Shown here piece after piece: positions 14,578 through 21,818 of a DNA stretch of 21,840 nt. Below the pieces are notes generated by a model. That model was not told where the DNA came from and ran no database searches. It was given only the letters and a program-made list of their open reading frames with translations. The stretch's first letter is position 1, and each line of letters begins with the position of its first letter. Both the position numbers and the translations under genes were made by a program. Origin of the DNA: a virus; the IMG/VR virus record IMGVR_UViG_3300002123_000037, positions 1 through 21,840 of that record. One strand, written 5' to 3'.

Positions 14578-15361
14578 AAGGTCTCCTTTCTATTAATACG
14601 ATTAAATCGTTTTCCCATAATTTTGTCTTAATCCATTCAGGATTATTTTCTAAAAATTCATTTAAAGCTTGTTTAATATCAGGAATAGTTGCATCATCAA
14701 ATATAATTGCATCAGTCATCTTGCTACAAATTGCTATTTCCTTTTTTGTATGTTCGTAAGTATGAATAGTATCTAGAAAAATTAATTCATAATATAGGGA
14801 TAAATTCCCTGAATTAAGCATTGCAATATCATCTCCTTGCCAAAAAGTCCACCAACTAACATCTTTATACCTGACCCATGTTTTACCTAATGGGTGCCTA
14901 TCAACACTATCCAGCTTGCCACCTTGTGTTTTACACCAATAATGAAATAACGAAGTAGATATACCACTATCTCCACCAACACCAAGTTCTAAGATTGAAT
15001 ATGGTTGCACTTTTGCTAAGCCAGCCATATATGCAATAGCAGATGGGTATTTCATTAACGAAAGATGCCAGAATAACTCTATTTCTGATTGAAAATATCT
15101 GTTATCCAATGCCTTACCTTTCTCTAAAATATTCGGTGTATTTTGTTCATAATGAATAAGGTCAGGATAATAAGCATTAATAAGAGAATCATCTACCGTT
15201 GATAAGAATGGTAAATCTTGCCAACTTTCTTTTTCTTGTAGTTTAATTTCATCAGGTATAATAGGGGATTGTTCTTTTAATAATTCATAATGCATTCTTA
15301 AACCTGCCTCAAATCCTTCTTGAATACTACCATCAGGATATAAGCATTTATAATTAGCCAT
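14561..15361 (-). CDS. SAM-dependent methyltransferase (Methyltransf_24-like)
   Basis: This encodes 266 residues. Motif I is ILELGVGG at residues 123-130, followed by DSGISTSLFHYW. An acidic DSVDRH (151-156), LIFLDTIHTYEHT (193-205) and AIIFDDATIPDIKQAL (218-233) complete the class I fold; the 'LD..H.YE....D' segment is the hallmark of Methyltransf_24 and of cephalosporin hydroxylase-like proteins found in glycan clusters. Such enzymes often O-methylate sugars, and the order between glycosyltransferases and radical SAM fits. GAGG lies six bases before the ATG. It overlaps the radical SAM gene by 17 bases. Confidence 0.82.
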   Translation of the reverse strand: MANYKCLYPDGSIQEGFEAGLRMHYELLKEQSPIIPDEIKLQEKESWQDLPFLSTVDDSLINAYYPDLIHYEQNTPNILEKGKALDNRYFQSEIELFWHLSLMKYPSAIAYMAGLAKVQPYSILELGVGGDSGISTSLFHYWCKTQGGKLDSVDRHPLGKTWVRYKDVSWWTFWQGDDIAMLNSGNLSLYYELIFLDTIHTYEHTKKEIAICSKMTDAIIFDDATIPDIKQALNEFLENNPEWIKTKLWENDLIVLIERRPYATQD

Positions 15362-15416
15362 TAATGCCTCGCATATGACGATATTTTTCCATTCTATCTT
15401 GCCCTACTGGAATTAA

Positions 15417-16379
15417 TCACTCTATCCTCTTGTTTAATTGATTTGGATACTTTAATATCAAATTTTCGGTCTTACCCCTTATGTCATCATCTACAACCTG
15501 CTTCCATATCCTATCTTCTCTTTCCCACCAGAAATTCTCGTATTTCAAGACAAATCCATCATTTACATCGTGTTTAACTCTGTCCCATGCTCTTGTTCCA
15601 CCCCAAAAATGGATATAATAAGGATCTGCATAACCTCCATAATAAGTTCCTTCTGGCACATGATCGGGAAATGGGAAGTATCTATGATCTACAGGTGCTT
15701 TAATTAAATTATATCCTTGTTCTTCAAGCCAATAATATAGTTGTTGCCCTGGTTCATACCAACCTGCATTTAATCTACCATTATCAGAACCAGTCTTTTG
15801 CTTAAATCCTCGTTTCTCGGCAAATGCTCCAGTCCACGATAAGTAACTTTGATCCATTTCTCTTATATCCATTGTCTGATTAAATCCTTCTCCAAAATAC
15901 ATTGTATAATCGTGATTATCCATGCAAAGTTTATTGAATTCTTGTACAGGTTTAGTTCTATATAATGTTGCAGATGGATTAATATAATTATGCACATATC
16001 CGCCTTCATCCCAATAATAGCCAACTGCCACATTCTTTTGCTCTCCTTCTAAGAACGAAAGATACCAATCAAGCCATCCATCTTTACATGCCATACTATC
16101 TGTCTCTGCTGTAAATATATATTCAGTATCAATAAGTTCTATTGCACAATCTAAAGCTGAAGCATGGAATCTATTTGGTTTCCAATTATCTACTACCTTT
16201 ACTCCTTCACCTAATTTCGTCTCAGTTATTCCTCTAATACTGTTATGCCATGACGAATTATTAACAATCATAATATCATAATCAACATTATTCTTAGTTT
16301 TCTTAAAACTTGACACAACCACTTGTGTCCATTTCCATGTATGTCCATGTGGTATTACTATTGTTACTTTTTTATTCAT
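15417..16379 (-). CDS. GT2-like (GT-A fold) glycosyltransferase
   Basis: This encodes 320 residues. The N-terminus has VTIVIPHGHTWKWTQVVVSSF, then DIMIVNNSSWHNSIRG and NRFHASALDCAIELIDTEYI, the usual strand-helix order of family 2 glycosyltransferases. The metal-binding D-x-D position reads E-T-D-S (residues 92-95), an acceptable variant. Residues ~130-260 are aromatic-rich (YYWDEGGYVHNYINP, WYEPGQQLYYWLEEQG), typical of the acceptor side. The start overlaps the stop of the previous glycosyltransferase by one base with GGAGG upstream. It is predicted to add one sugar from a nucleotide donor. The donor and acceptor are unknown. Confidence 0.82.
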   Translation of the reverse strand: MNKKVTIVIPHGHTWKWTQVVVSSFKKTKNNVDYDIMIVNNSSWHNSIRGITETKLGEGVKVVDNWKPNRFHASALDCAIELIDTEYIFTAETDSMACKDGWLDWYLSFLEGEQKNVAVGYYWDEGGYVHNYINPSATLYRTKPVQEFNKLCMDNHDYTMYFGEGFNQTMDIREMDQSYLSWTGAFAEKRGFKQKTGSDNGRLNAGWYEPGQQLYYWLEEQGYNLIKAPVDHRYFPFPDHVPEGTYYGGYADPYYIHFWGGTRAWDRVKHDVNDGFVLKYENFWWEREDRIWKQVVDDDIRGKTENLILKYPNQLNKRIE

Positions 16380-18439
16380 TAATTACCTCCTTTTTCTAAT
16401 GCGTAATTTATTGCTTTTATAACATCCGCTGGTGGAATAGTGTTAATGCAATAAGGCGGACGGCAATCCATTCTATTACCAAAACAAGGACCCAAAATAG
16501 GGCATACCCTTACATAGTCTGGTTCAACCCCTATTGTCATACGATAAGGTTGCGTTACTCGTGCTGCACCCGTCCCATAAAGGACTACTGATTGAGTGCC
16601 GACACTTGCGGCACAATGCGATATAAATGAATCAATGCAGATTACAAGTTTTGCTTGTGCCAGGATAAAAGCAGTTTCTCTAAAAGAGAGTTTCCCTCTT
16701 AAATCAAGAGATACTCCTTCTGCATATATGTCTCCATTACCTCCAACTTGAACAAAAGGAATATTCTTAAAATGTGTTATAACTTCTGCAAATCTACTAT
16801 AGACACGGAAAGGATGTCCTCCCGATGTATGGATTGCAAAGAATTCTTTGTTACCATATTTAAAATCATTAACGATTTTGGGATATATTTTTGGTTCAGT
16901 CCAAGATACATTCAGCATATCGGCATATATCCTATATAATGGAACATCAGCAGTTCCCCAATTTCCCCTCAAAACAGGTTCATGTATCATATACATTTTC
17001 TTATATTTATTTAAAAGATTAACATTCCAATCTACAACTTCATCTATATCAGGGTTACCTTCCAAAATGTCTTTGTATATAGATTTAGTCATGTATACCA
17101 ATTTTGATTCAGGGAATTTAGCTTTAACTCCTGGTATTGCAGAAGTCCCAAGCAAGACATCTCCTGCGGTTTCATCTAAGGCATATAATATATCGTTTTC
17201 ATTAGTGATTTTAGGCACTACAAAAATAGGTTTTATCTTTTCAATATTAAATACTTCCCTAAATCCTTTCATAACATTAATAATATGAAAATCTGTTAAT
17301 ATTAATTTAAAGCCTTCTTCTACTCTTGGGTTTAGCTTACCATCAGCAATATTTATAGCTTTTTCAACCATGTCATCTATATCAACAATAGGTCTTGCAC
17401 TGCCATCATTACCAGGGAAATGATGATAAGTCTGAATTTTAATCGGCACTCCAGCTTTTTCTAGAGTCTCGCTTAAAGCAGAATGGTCAGGCATTAATAC
17501 GGGAGTTTTTGTTGCAAAAGCATATAATTTAGGTAACCAGAACCCTTCAGCAGTTGATGTAGTTATCAATAAGTCAAGGCAATTATATATCTTATTCATT
17601 TGTTCCGTAGTAACAAGATATGGATTAAAACCCTCAATATTCGGTGATTTAATAACGCCATGCTTCAATACATACCAGTTTAACATTTGCCCTAAGTTAT
17701 ATCCCATTGCCCATCTATCCACCATTGGATTATCAGCATTTAATCTCGTATGTAAATATAAGACAGATGGTCTTTCATATTTCTTTTCAAATAAGTTATA
17801 AAATTGTAGAGTTCTTGGGAAGTTTTTCCTATAACTATGATGATTAATATTGCCTATTATATAAGAATCAGGATTTACACCCAAAACATTAACTTTAAAA
17901 TCTGTTAATTGGTCTTTAATAATAGGATAATATTCATCAGGATTAACGCCTATTGGTATAATTTTCATTTTTTTCTTCAATTCGGGTGCTACTCTCAATA
18001 TCTGTTTAAATCCATATTCAGAATAAACTAAAATTATATCTACATCTCTTATATAGTCAGCATAATCTCTTAATATTGGTGCATCTATTGCTGTATAAGT
18101 AATAATAACAGGATATTTTAAATGTTCATGTAAACTTCTGATTAATTGAGGCATAAATCCTAATTCAAATATATCTATCTGTAAAAAAATTACATCAAAG
18201 TTTGCTCTAATAGCATATTCAAAAAATTTAGCTCTCCCTAATGGATCATTGTGGGGGTTAGGTAATGCTGGTATAATAAAATATTCCAAACTTCTATTAT
18301 CAATATAAAATTCATTAATTCCAAAAAATGTAAAATCAAATTCTTTCCCTAACGAATCGGCTATGTTTTTCATAACAATACCCCTACCAGTCGGAGCTGT
18401 CGGAGTATCGGAATAGCATAAAATCTGTTTTTTTGCCAT
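16379..18439 (-). CDS. Two-domain glycosyltransferase: GT4-like fused to GT9 (heptosyltransferase-like)
   Basis: This encodes 686 residues. The N-terminal half (1-400) is a GT-B, family 4-like unit: TPTAPTGRGIVMKNIADSLG, PELKKKMKIIPIGVNPDEYY, and TAEGFWLPKLYAFATKTPVL. The second Glu of the E-x7-E motif (after E298) is Tyr306. The C-terminal half (403-680) is family 9-like, as in ADP-heptose LPS heptosyltransferases: LRGKLSFRETAFILAQAKLV, ICIDSFISHCAASVGTQSVV, then cysteines 646, 652, 659 and 664. The RBS AAGGAAGG lies before the ATG, 30 bases after a hairpin. The fusion could add two sugars in series. It opens the cassette directly after the capsid block. Substrates are not predictable by eye. 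Confidence 0.85.
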   Translation of the reverse strand: MAKKQILCYSDTPTAPTGRGIVMKNIADSLGKEFDFTFFGINEFYIDNRSLEYFIIPALPNPHNDPLGRAKFFEYAIRANFDVIFLQIDIFELGFMPQLIRSLHEHLKYPVIITYTAIDAPILRDYADYIRDVDIILVYSEYGFKQILRVAPELKKKMKIIPIGVNPDEYYPIIKDQLTDFKVNVLGVNPDSYIIGNINHHSYRKNFPRTLQFYNLFEKKYERPSVLYLHTRLNADNPMVDRWAMGYNLGQMLNWYVLKHGVIKSPNIEGFNPYLVTTEQMNKIYNCLDLLITTSTAEGFWLPKLYAFATKTPVLMPDHSALSETLEKAGVPIKIQTYHHFPGNDGSARPIVDIDDMVEKAINIADGKLNPRVEEGFKLILTDFHIINVMKGFREVFNIEKIKPIFVVPKITNENDILYALDETAGDVLLGTSAIPGVKAKFPESKLVYMTKSIYKDILEGNPDIDEVVDWNVNLLNKYKKMYMIHEPVLRGNWGTADVPLYRIYADMLNVSWTEPKIYPKIVNDFKYGNKEFFAIHTSGGHPFRVYSRFAEVITHFKNIPFVQVGGNGDIYAEGVSLDLRGKLSFRETAFILAQAKLVICIDSFISHCAASVGTQSVVLYGTGAARVTQPYRMTIGVEPDYVRVCPILGPCFGNRMDCRPPYCINTIPPADVIKAINYALEKGGN

Positions 18440-18469
18440 AAATCCTTCCTTTCATTTATATTTTAATAA

Positions 18470-18496
18470 GAAGCCCAGTTGTTCAGGCTGGGCTTC
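18470..18496 (-). terminator. Hairpin, likely attenuator/terminator after capsid block
   Basis: A perfect 9-bp stem (GAAGCCCAG / CTGGGCTTC) encloses a 9-base loop at 18470-18496. On the minus strand it is followed by TTATTAAAATA, a weak U-rich tail. It lies between the stop of the small Ser/Thr-rich gene and the first glycosyltransferase. Only 30 bases separate it from the next ATG, so it probably reduces rather than abolishes read-through, lowering expression of the cassette relative to the capsid. Confidence 0.6.
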
Positions 18497-18512
18497 AATG
18501 CTAATCCAATTA

Positions 18513-18893
18513 CTAGTTTCCAAATGCAACATAAGATACATTTGTAGTTCCAGCTTTATATAACTCTCCAGAAGCAAGCACTTGATATATCCAGAATCTA
18601 CCTGCATTAGAATAATCAGGTGCCCATGTATATTTTTCTGGTGTCACACCTGCACTTGGTGCTCCTGATCCTGCTGGTATTACTTGGAAAACATTTGTTA
18701 GTGGGGTGCTAAAATATCCACTTCCGGTTGTTCCTACTTGTCCTCCACCAGAAACTATTATCATATTAGCTCCAGTTGATCTGACAATATTAGGACTTGC
18801 AGAGGTAACTTTGGTTGTGCCAGCTATTTGAAGAGTTGAACGCACATCTAGTATATCTAGAACTAATTTTCTTCTCTTTCTTTCTGTTCCCAT
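18513..18893 (-). CDS. Small Ser/Thr/Gly-rich protein next to major capsid (possible decoration protein)
   Basis: This encodes 126 residues with AGAAGGAG before the ATG. The N-terminus is basic (MGTERKRRKLVLDILDV), then the chain is rich in Ser, Thr and Gly (IAGTTKVTSASPNIVRSTG, MIIVSGGGQVGTTGSGYFS) and ends with beta strands (RFWIYQVLASGELYKAG). I do not recognise a family. The position straight after the major capsid gene and before the terminator suggests a head decoration or fibre protein made in quantity. Its Ser/Thr content makes it one candidate acceptor for the glycosyltransferases encoded next; this is speculative. Confidence 0.6.
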   Translation of the reverse strand: MGTERKRRKLVLDILDVRSTLQIAGTTKVTSASPNIVRSTGANMIIVSGGGQVGTTGSGYFSTPLTNVFQVIPAGSGAPSAGVTPEKYTWAPDYSNAGRFWIYQVLASGELYKAGTTNVSYVAFGN

Positions 18894-18914
18894 ATTATTC
18901 TCCTTCTAACCATC

Positions 18915-18930
18915 GTAAGTTATAACTTAC
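18915..18930 (-). other. 16-bp perfect palindrome between capsid and small protein genes
   Basis: GTAAGTTATAACTTAC is a perfect palindrome 13 bases after the capsid stop. It has no loop and no U-tract, so it could be a dyad protein-binding site or a short RNA stem protecting the capsid message end. It could also be chance in AT-rich DNA. Confidence 0.4.
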
Positions 18931-18942
18931 TTAGGCAACAGA

Positions 18943-19872
18943 TTAAGCTACAATATTCGCAAACATGTAACCACAATCTGCACTTACAACATATTCATCT
19001 ACACTATGCCATGCCTCATATACATCCTGAGATTTATTCTCTTCTCTCCAGCTTTTTACATAATCAGAGGGGCCATGACTAAATATATAAGCAGCAGTTG
19101 GAGTTCTAAGTCCTGGTTTTGGAGCTACATAACCAATCCAACAATGTTTTCCCCATATATAAGCCATAGTTGTTGTAGATGCGCCTTCTACTGAAGTTGC
19201 CTTTATTGCTTTTCCAACAAGCAATTTATCAAATCCAAGTAATGCTGCTGTTGCATCTACTGTTAGTATTCTTTTATCATTGTTTGAAAGTTTACTTAGA
19301 AAGTCAGGATGAGTCCTTAGAATATCCCATACCTGCGCTCCTATAACCATTGTATTGGGGTCTCTCCCTATAAGTCCTCTAACTGTTGATACAGCAGTAT
19401 AAAGAATATCATAGAATGGGTCAGATGCTGCATAATCATTCCACAGATTTGATGGTGTAGAAGTGCTTGTCCAATTTGCAGCAGTAAATATCATTGAAGC
19501 AACTCTCCCTTCCATCCCTAATAACAATACATTTTTCGCATATTCCGTAGCTTCTACTTCCAAATTAAAAGGTGGATCTGCATTATTTTTGACTTGATCT
19601 GCAACTTCTTTTGCCCATGAATAATCTATGCAAGTATAAGAATTACTCACATCTATACGGTATCCGCCTCTAGGGCCTTCGGAACTCACACCTCTTGGCA
19701 CTATTTCATCTCTGAACCAGTCAGCTTTTGAATATAATGGCACTATATCTGACTTTTTCTTTACATCTATTATCGGTGCTACTTTATCAGCAATAAATTC
19801 AGTATTTTTGTATAATACTGAAATGTTAGACATTATTTGATTTACATGAACATCATGTTCTGTTGGTAACAT
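18943..19872 (-). CDS. Major capsid protein
   Basis: This encodes 309 residues, with AGGAGGTGAAGAGAA directly before the ATG, the strongest RBS in the block. The sequence shows HK97-type traits: N-terminal helix (HVNQIMSNISVLYKNTEFIADKVAPI), a flexible E-loop-like segment (RGVSSEGPRGGYRIDVSNS), a long spine-like region (LLGMEGRVASMIFTAANW), then NTMVIGAQVWDILRTHPDF, a marker of phage coat proteins, and VGKAIKAT followed by MAYIWGKHCWIGYVAPKPG near the end. The neighbours (protease, decoration protein) agree. No protease cleavage site could be set, so possible processing is unknown. Confidence 0.88.
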   Translation of the reverse strand: MLPTEHDVHVNQIMSNISVLYKNTEFIADKVAPIIDVKKKSDIVPLYSKADWFRDEIVPRGVSSEGPRGGYRIDVSNSYTCIDYSWAKEVADQVKNNADPPFNLEVEATEYAKNVLLLGMEGRVASMIFTAANWTSTSTPSNLWNDYAASDPFYDILYTAVSTVRGLIGRDPNTMVIGAQVWDILRTHPDFLSKLSNNDKRILTVDATAALLGFDKLLVGKAIKATSVEGASTTTMAYIWGKHCWIGYVAPKPGLRTPTAAYIFSHGPSDYVKSWREENKSQDVYEAWHSVDEYVVSADCGYMFANIVA

Positions 19873-19888
19873 TTCTCTTCACCTCCTA

Positions 19889-20275
19889 TTATGATTCTTT
19901 ATGCCCTAAGCCAACAAGAACAACTTCTATAATCTCATTAGCGGCAGTTGCTACTTCTTTATTTACTCCTACTCTATATTGGTTACCATTGGTCTGAGTT
20001 ATAACTCTACCACTGGAATCAAAAGTTAGCATCGTTCCCGCACTTGCTATTGCGTCTCCTGCTACTACTTTGCTTGTTCCTGCCTGCCTTACTGTAGCCT
20101 CTTCATTGGCTGCAGCAGGGTCATTCTGCAATATTCCTACAGGAACTTGTGATGTATTTGTTGCTGCTGTGTTGACAGTATCTGCTGCTGATATTCTCAT
20201 TACATAATATTGCTTCGCACTTAAATCCCCAGCAGCTTTATAACTTATATCATTTCCGTCTGTAGATTTAGACAT
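19889..20275 (-). CDS. Capsid decoration protein (DUF2190-like)
   Basis: This encodes 128 residues. The pattern QYYVMRISAADTVNTAA, VPVGILQNDPAAANEEATVR and GTSKVVAGDAIASAGTMLTF is that of DUF2190/head decoration proteins ('.GI..n....G....V...G...v.aG..i..G..l......G'). The C-terminal IIEVVLVGLG strand fits the trimeric, beta-tulip-like fold. It lies between scaffold and major capsid, as in Mu-like and related head operons. It should stabilise the expanded capsid. Confidence 0.82.
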   Translation of the reverse strand: MSKSTDGNDISYKAAGDLSAKQYYVMRISAADTVNTAATNTSQVPVGILQNDPAAANEEATVRQAGTSKVVAGDAIASAGTMLTFDSSGRVITQTNGNQYRVGVNKEVATAANEIIEVVLVGLGHKES

Positions 20276-20294
20276 TTTTTCTACCTCCTATTTC

Positions 20295-20843
20295 TCATGT
20301 TTTGAAGCCTTGAGCTTCTCTATATATCTTATAGAGTTCAGGTTTTTCTTTAAATACCATAGTCAAAGCTCCTGCATAATCTATTTTAGCTTCGGTCATT
20401 TTCTTAGCTATCTCTTCTTCTACCAGCTCCATACCTTCTTTTACTTTAACAGAGTCTCCATCTGCACCTCTTATGCCGAGGTCAACAATAGGTGGTAATT
20501 CTGATAGTAATTTTGTAGTTCTTTCAGGATCAATTTTATACCATTCTACATAATGGTCTTTAAGGACTGGAATTATTCTCCCCTCTTTGAGGGCTTTATT
20601 TATAACTTCATCCATTTCTTTATCTCTTAGCTTATCTTCAAGAGTTTTACTCTTTTCTGCGAGTCTTTTTATTTCTTCTTGATCCTTTATAACTAAATCA
20701 GATAGCTTTTTGACTTCTTCTTTTAGTTTATCTGAATTTTCCATGTTTTTTACTCCTTCTTTTAGTTTGCGAATTGCGGTTATAGCAATTTCTATTGCTG
20801 AATCTTCTGGCAATTCTAACTCTTGTAATATTAAATTATCCAT
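20295..20843 (-). CDS. Nested scaffold protein (internal start in protease gene)
   Basis: An internal ATG at 20843 (Met301 of the protease) is preceded at eight bases by AAGGAGGA, a near-perfect RBS, and would make a 182-residue protein sharing the protease C-terminus. It begins MDNLILQELELPED and is dominated by charged helices (KKLSDLVIKDQEEIKRLAEK, KTLEDKLRDKEMDEVINKAL), as expected of scaffolding proteins. A second possible start is Met334 (ATG at 20744) with AAGGAG at eight bases. Mu gpI/gpZ and lambda C/Nu3 are the known precedents for this nested arrangement. The RBS-like bases also encode Lys-Glu, so chance cannot be excluded. Confidence 0.6.
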   Translation of the reverse strand: MDNLILQELELPEDSAIEIAITAIRKLKEGVKNMENSDKLKEEVKKLSDLVIKDQEEIKRLAEKSKTLEDKLRDKEMDEVINKALKEGRIIPVLKDHYVEWYKIDPERTTKLLSELPPIVDLGIRGADGDSVKVKEGMELVEEEIAKKMTEAKIDYAGALTMVFKEKPELYKIYREAQGFKT

Positions 20844-21743
20844 TGATACTTCCTCCTTCTTCTGTTTTTGTTTAGCTGCAGTCCATTCTGCTAATTTCCA
20901 CCCTTCAGATAACATAACAGGGGACATTCCTTCTAGAAATGGTCTATTTGTAAGAGCAGAGGCGAAAACAGTTTGTCCTTGTTGTTTACCCTGTTTATTT
21001 GTATAGGCAAAATCAAATTCTGGACTTAAGAATCTATATTCACCATTAACAATGTAGTCTACAGCTCTCTTTGTCCAGTATGGGATAGCCCAAAGCCCTT
21101 GTTTACCTTTATTTAATAATTTTCTTATCCATCCAGCAGCTGGAACAGGTCCCTGTATATTGCCATCGGCTGACAAATGTTCATAATCTATTACTAATTC
21201 ACGCTTGCCCTTCTCAAAATTTTCTACAAATTTTGCTACATCACCTTCTGTAATTGAAAAATCCCCATATTCAGGGTGACTCCATTCTCCTACACACATT
21301 ATCTGTATAGGGGCACCCTCTGTTAAGCCTTTTATATCTATTTCCGTAGTATCTATAAGTCTTATGCCATGTAAATCAATAATAGACTTCATTTTGCTTT
21401 TAGACCCATCTTTAGGAACCAACATCATTCCAGACATTATATTCTGCATCATATCGCCCATCATTTTTTGCATCATCTTCTTCATTTTTTCATCTTCATC
21501 ACCGTCTGATATACCAGGCACATGCACAGAATTAGGAGTTGGTTCCATTGCCTTCTTTACCCACTCCTCACCTTCCTTAGTATATTGCTTCTTAACTGCT
21601 GCCCATGCGACAGCAAAACTTTTTTCTTCATCTCCATCATATTGTTCGTAAGCACTATTAAAGGCACTTTGCCAGATATTCTGAGCATGAGATGGCATTG
21701 TCTTCACTCCATCAGGCAAACTATCTAATGTTGGATATGGCAT
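20295..21743 (-). CDS. Prohead protease/scaffold, Mu gpI-like, with N-terminal ChaB domain
   Basis: This encodes 482 residues. Residues 1-62 match the ChaB fold (LPDGVKTMPSHAQNIWQSAF, then EKSFAVAWAAVKKQY). Residues 87-107 hold ten Met in 21 (pattern MMxxMMxxMM). Residues ~115-280 are the Mu-I protease: VIDYEH at 184-189 is the conserved catalytic segment, followed by AAGWIRKL, YRFLSPEFDF and ALTNRPFLEGM (263-273), all typical of the family (PF10123). The last ~180 residues are charged helices, the scaffold part. The start has GGAGG at eight bases. It is the first gene after a strong terminator. The protease should cleave scaffold, and perhaps capsid, during head maturation. Confidence 0.87.
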   Translation of the reverse strand: MPYPTLDSLPDGVKTMPSHAQNIWQSAFNSAYEQYDGDEEKSFAVAWAAVKKQYTKEGEEWVKKAMEPTPNSVHVPGISDGDEDEKMKKMMQKMMGDMMQNIMSGMMLVPKDGSKSKMKSIIDLHGIRLIDTTEIDIKGLTEGAPIQIMCVGEWSHPEYGDFSITEGDVAKFVENFEKGKRELVIDYEHLSADGNIQGPVPAAGWIRKLLNKGKQGLWAIPYWTKRAVDYIVNGEYRFLSPEFDFAYTNKQGKQQGQTVFASALTNRPFLEGMSPVMLSEGWKLAEWTAAKQKQKKEEVSMDNLILQELELPEDSAIEIAITAIRKLKEGVKNMENSDKLKEEVKKLSDLVIKDQEEIKRLAEKSKTLEDKLRDKEMDEVINKALKEGRIIPVLKDHYVEWYKIDPERTTKLLSELPPIVDLGIRGADGDSVKVKEGMELVEEEIAKKMTEAKIDYAGALTMVFKEKPELYKIYREAQGFKT

Positions 21744-21773
21744 TTTATACCTCCATCTTTTTTTTCATATATA

Positions 21774-21818
21774 ATAAAAAAGCCTGTTAGAGCCAGTCAT
21801 GCATGACCCTAACAGGCT
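21774..21818 (-). terminator. Rho-independent terminator upstream of head block
   Basis: A perfect 10-bp stem (AGCCTGTTAG at 21781-21790, CTAACAGGCT at 21809-21818) is followed on the minus strand by a T6 run (21781-21776) and TATT. The loop contains an inner palindrome (TCATGCATGA), which could extend the hairpin. It ends transcription from the gene beyond the right edge. There is only about 30 bases between it and the protease ATG, and no obvious promoter, so some read-through or an unseen promoter must feed the head block. Confidence 0.82.

Noticed and set aside
15362-15416. Twelve-codon frame between the GT2-like and methyltransferase genes
   Set aside because: Too short, no RBS, and it contains the likely RBS of the methyltransferase.
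16848-17288. 146-codon open frame on the plus strand
   Set aside because: It lies fully within the GT4-GT9 gene, antisense, with no RBS and a composition expected from the opposite strand.
18440-18469. Promoter for the modification cassette
   Set aside because: Only 30 bases separate the hairpin and the ATG, and no -35/-10 pair fits with room for a leader.
21797-21806. TCATGCATGA palindrome as an operator
   Set aside because: It sits in the loop of the terminator hairpin and is explained as part of that structure.
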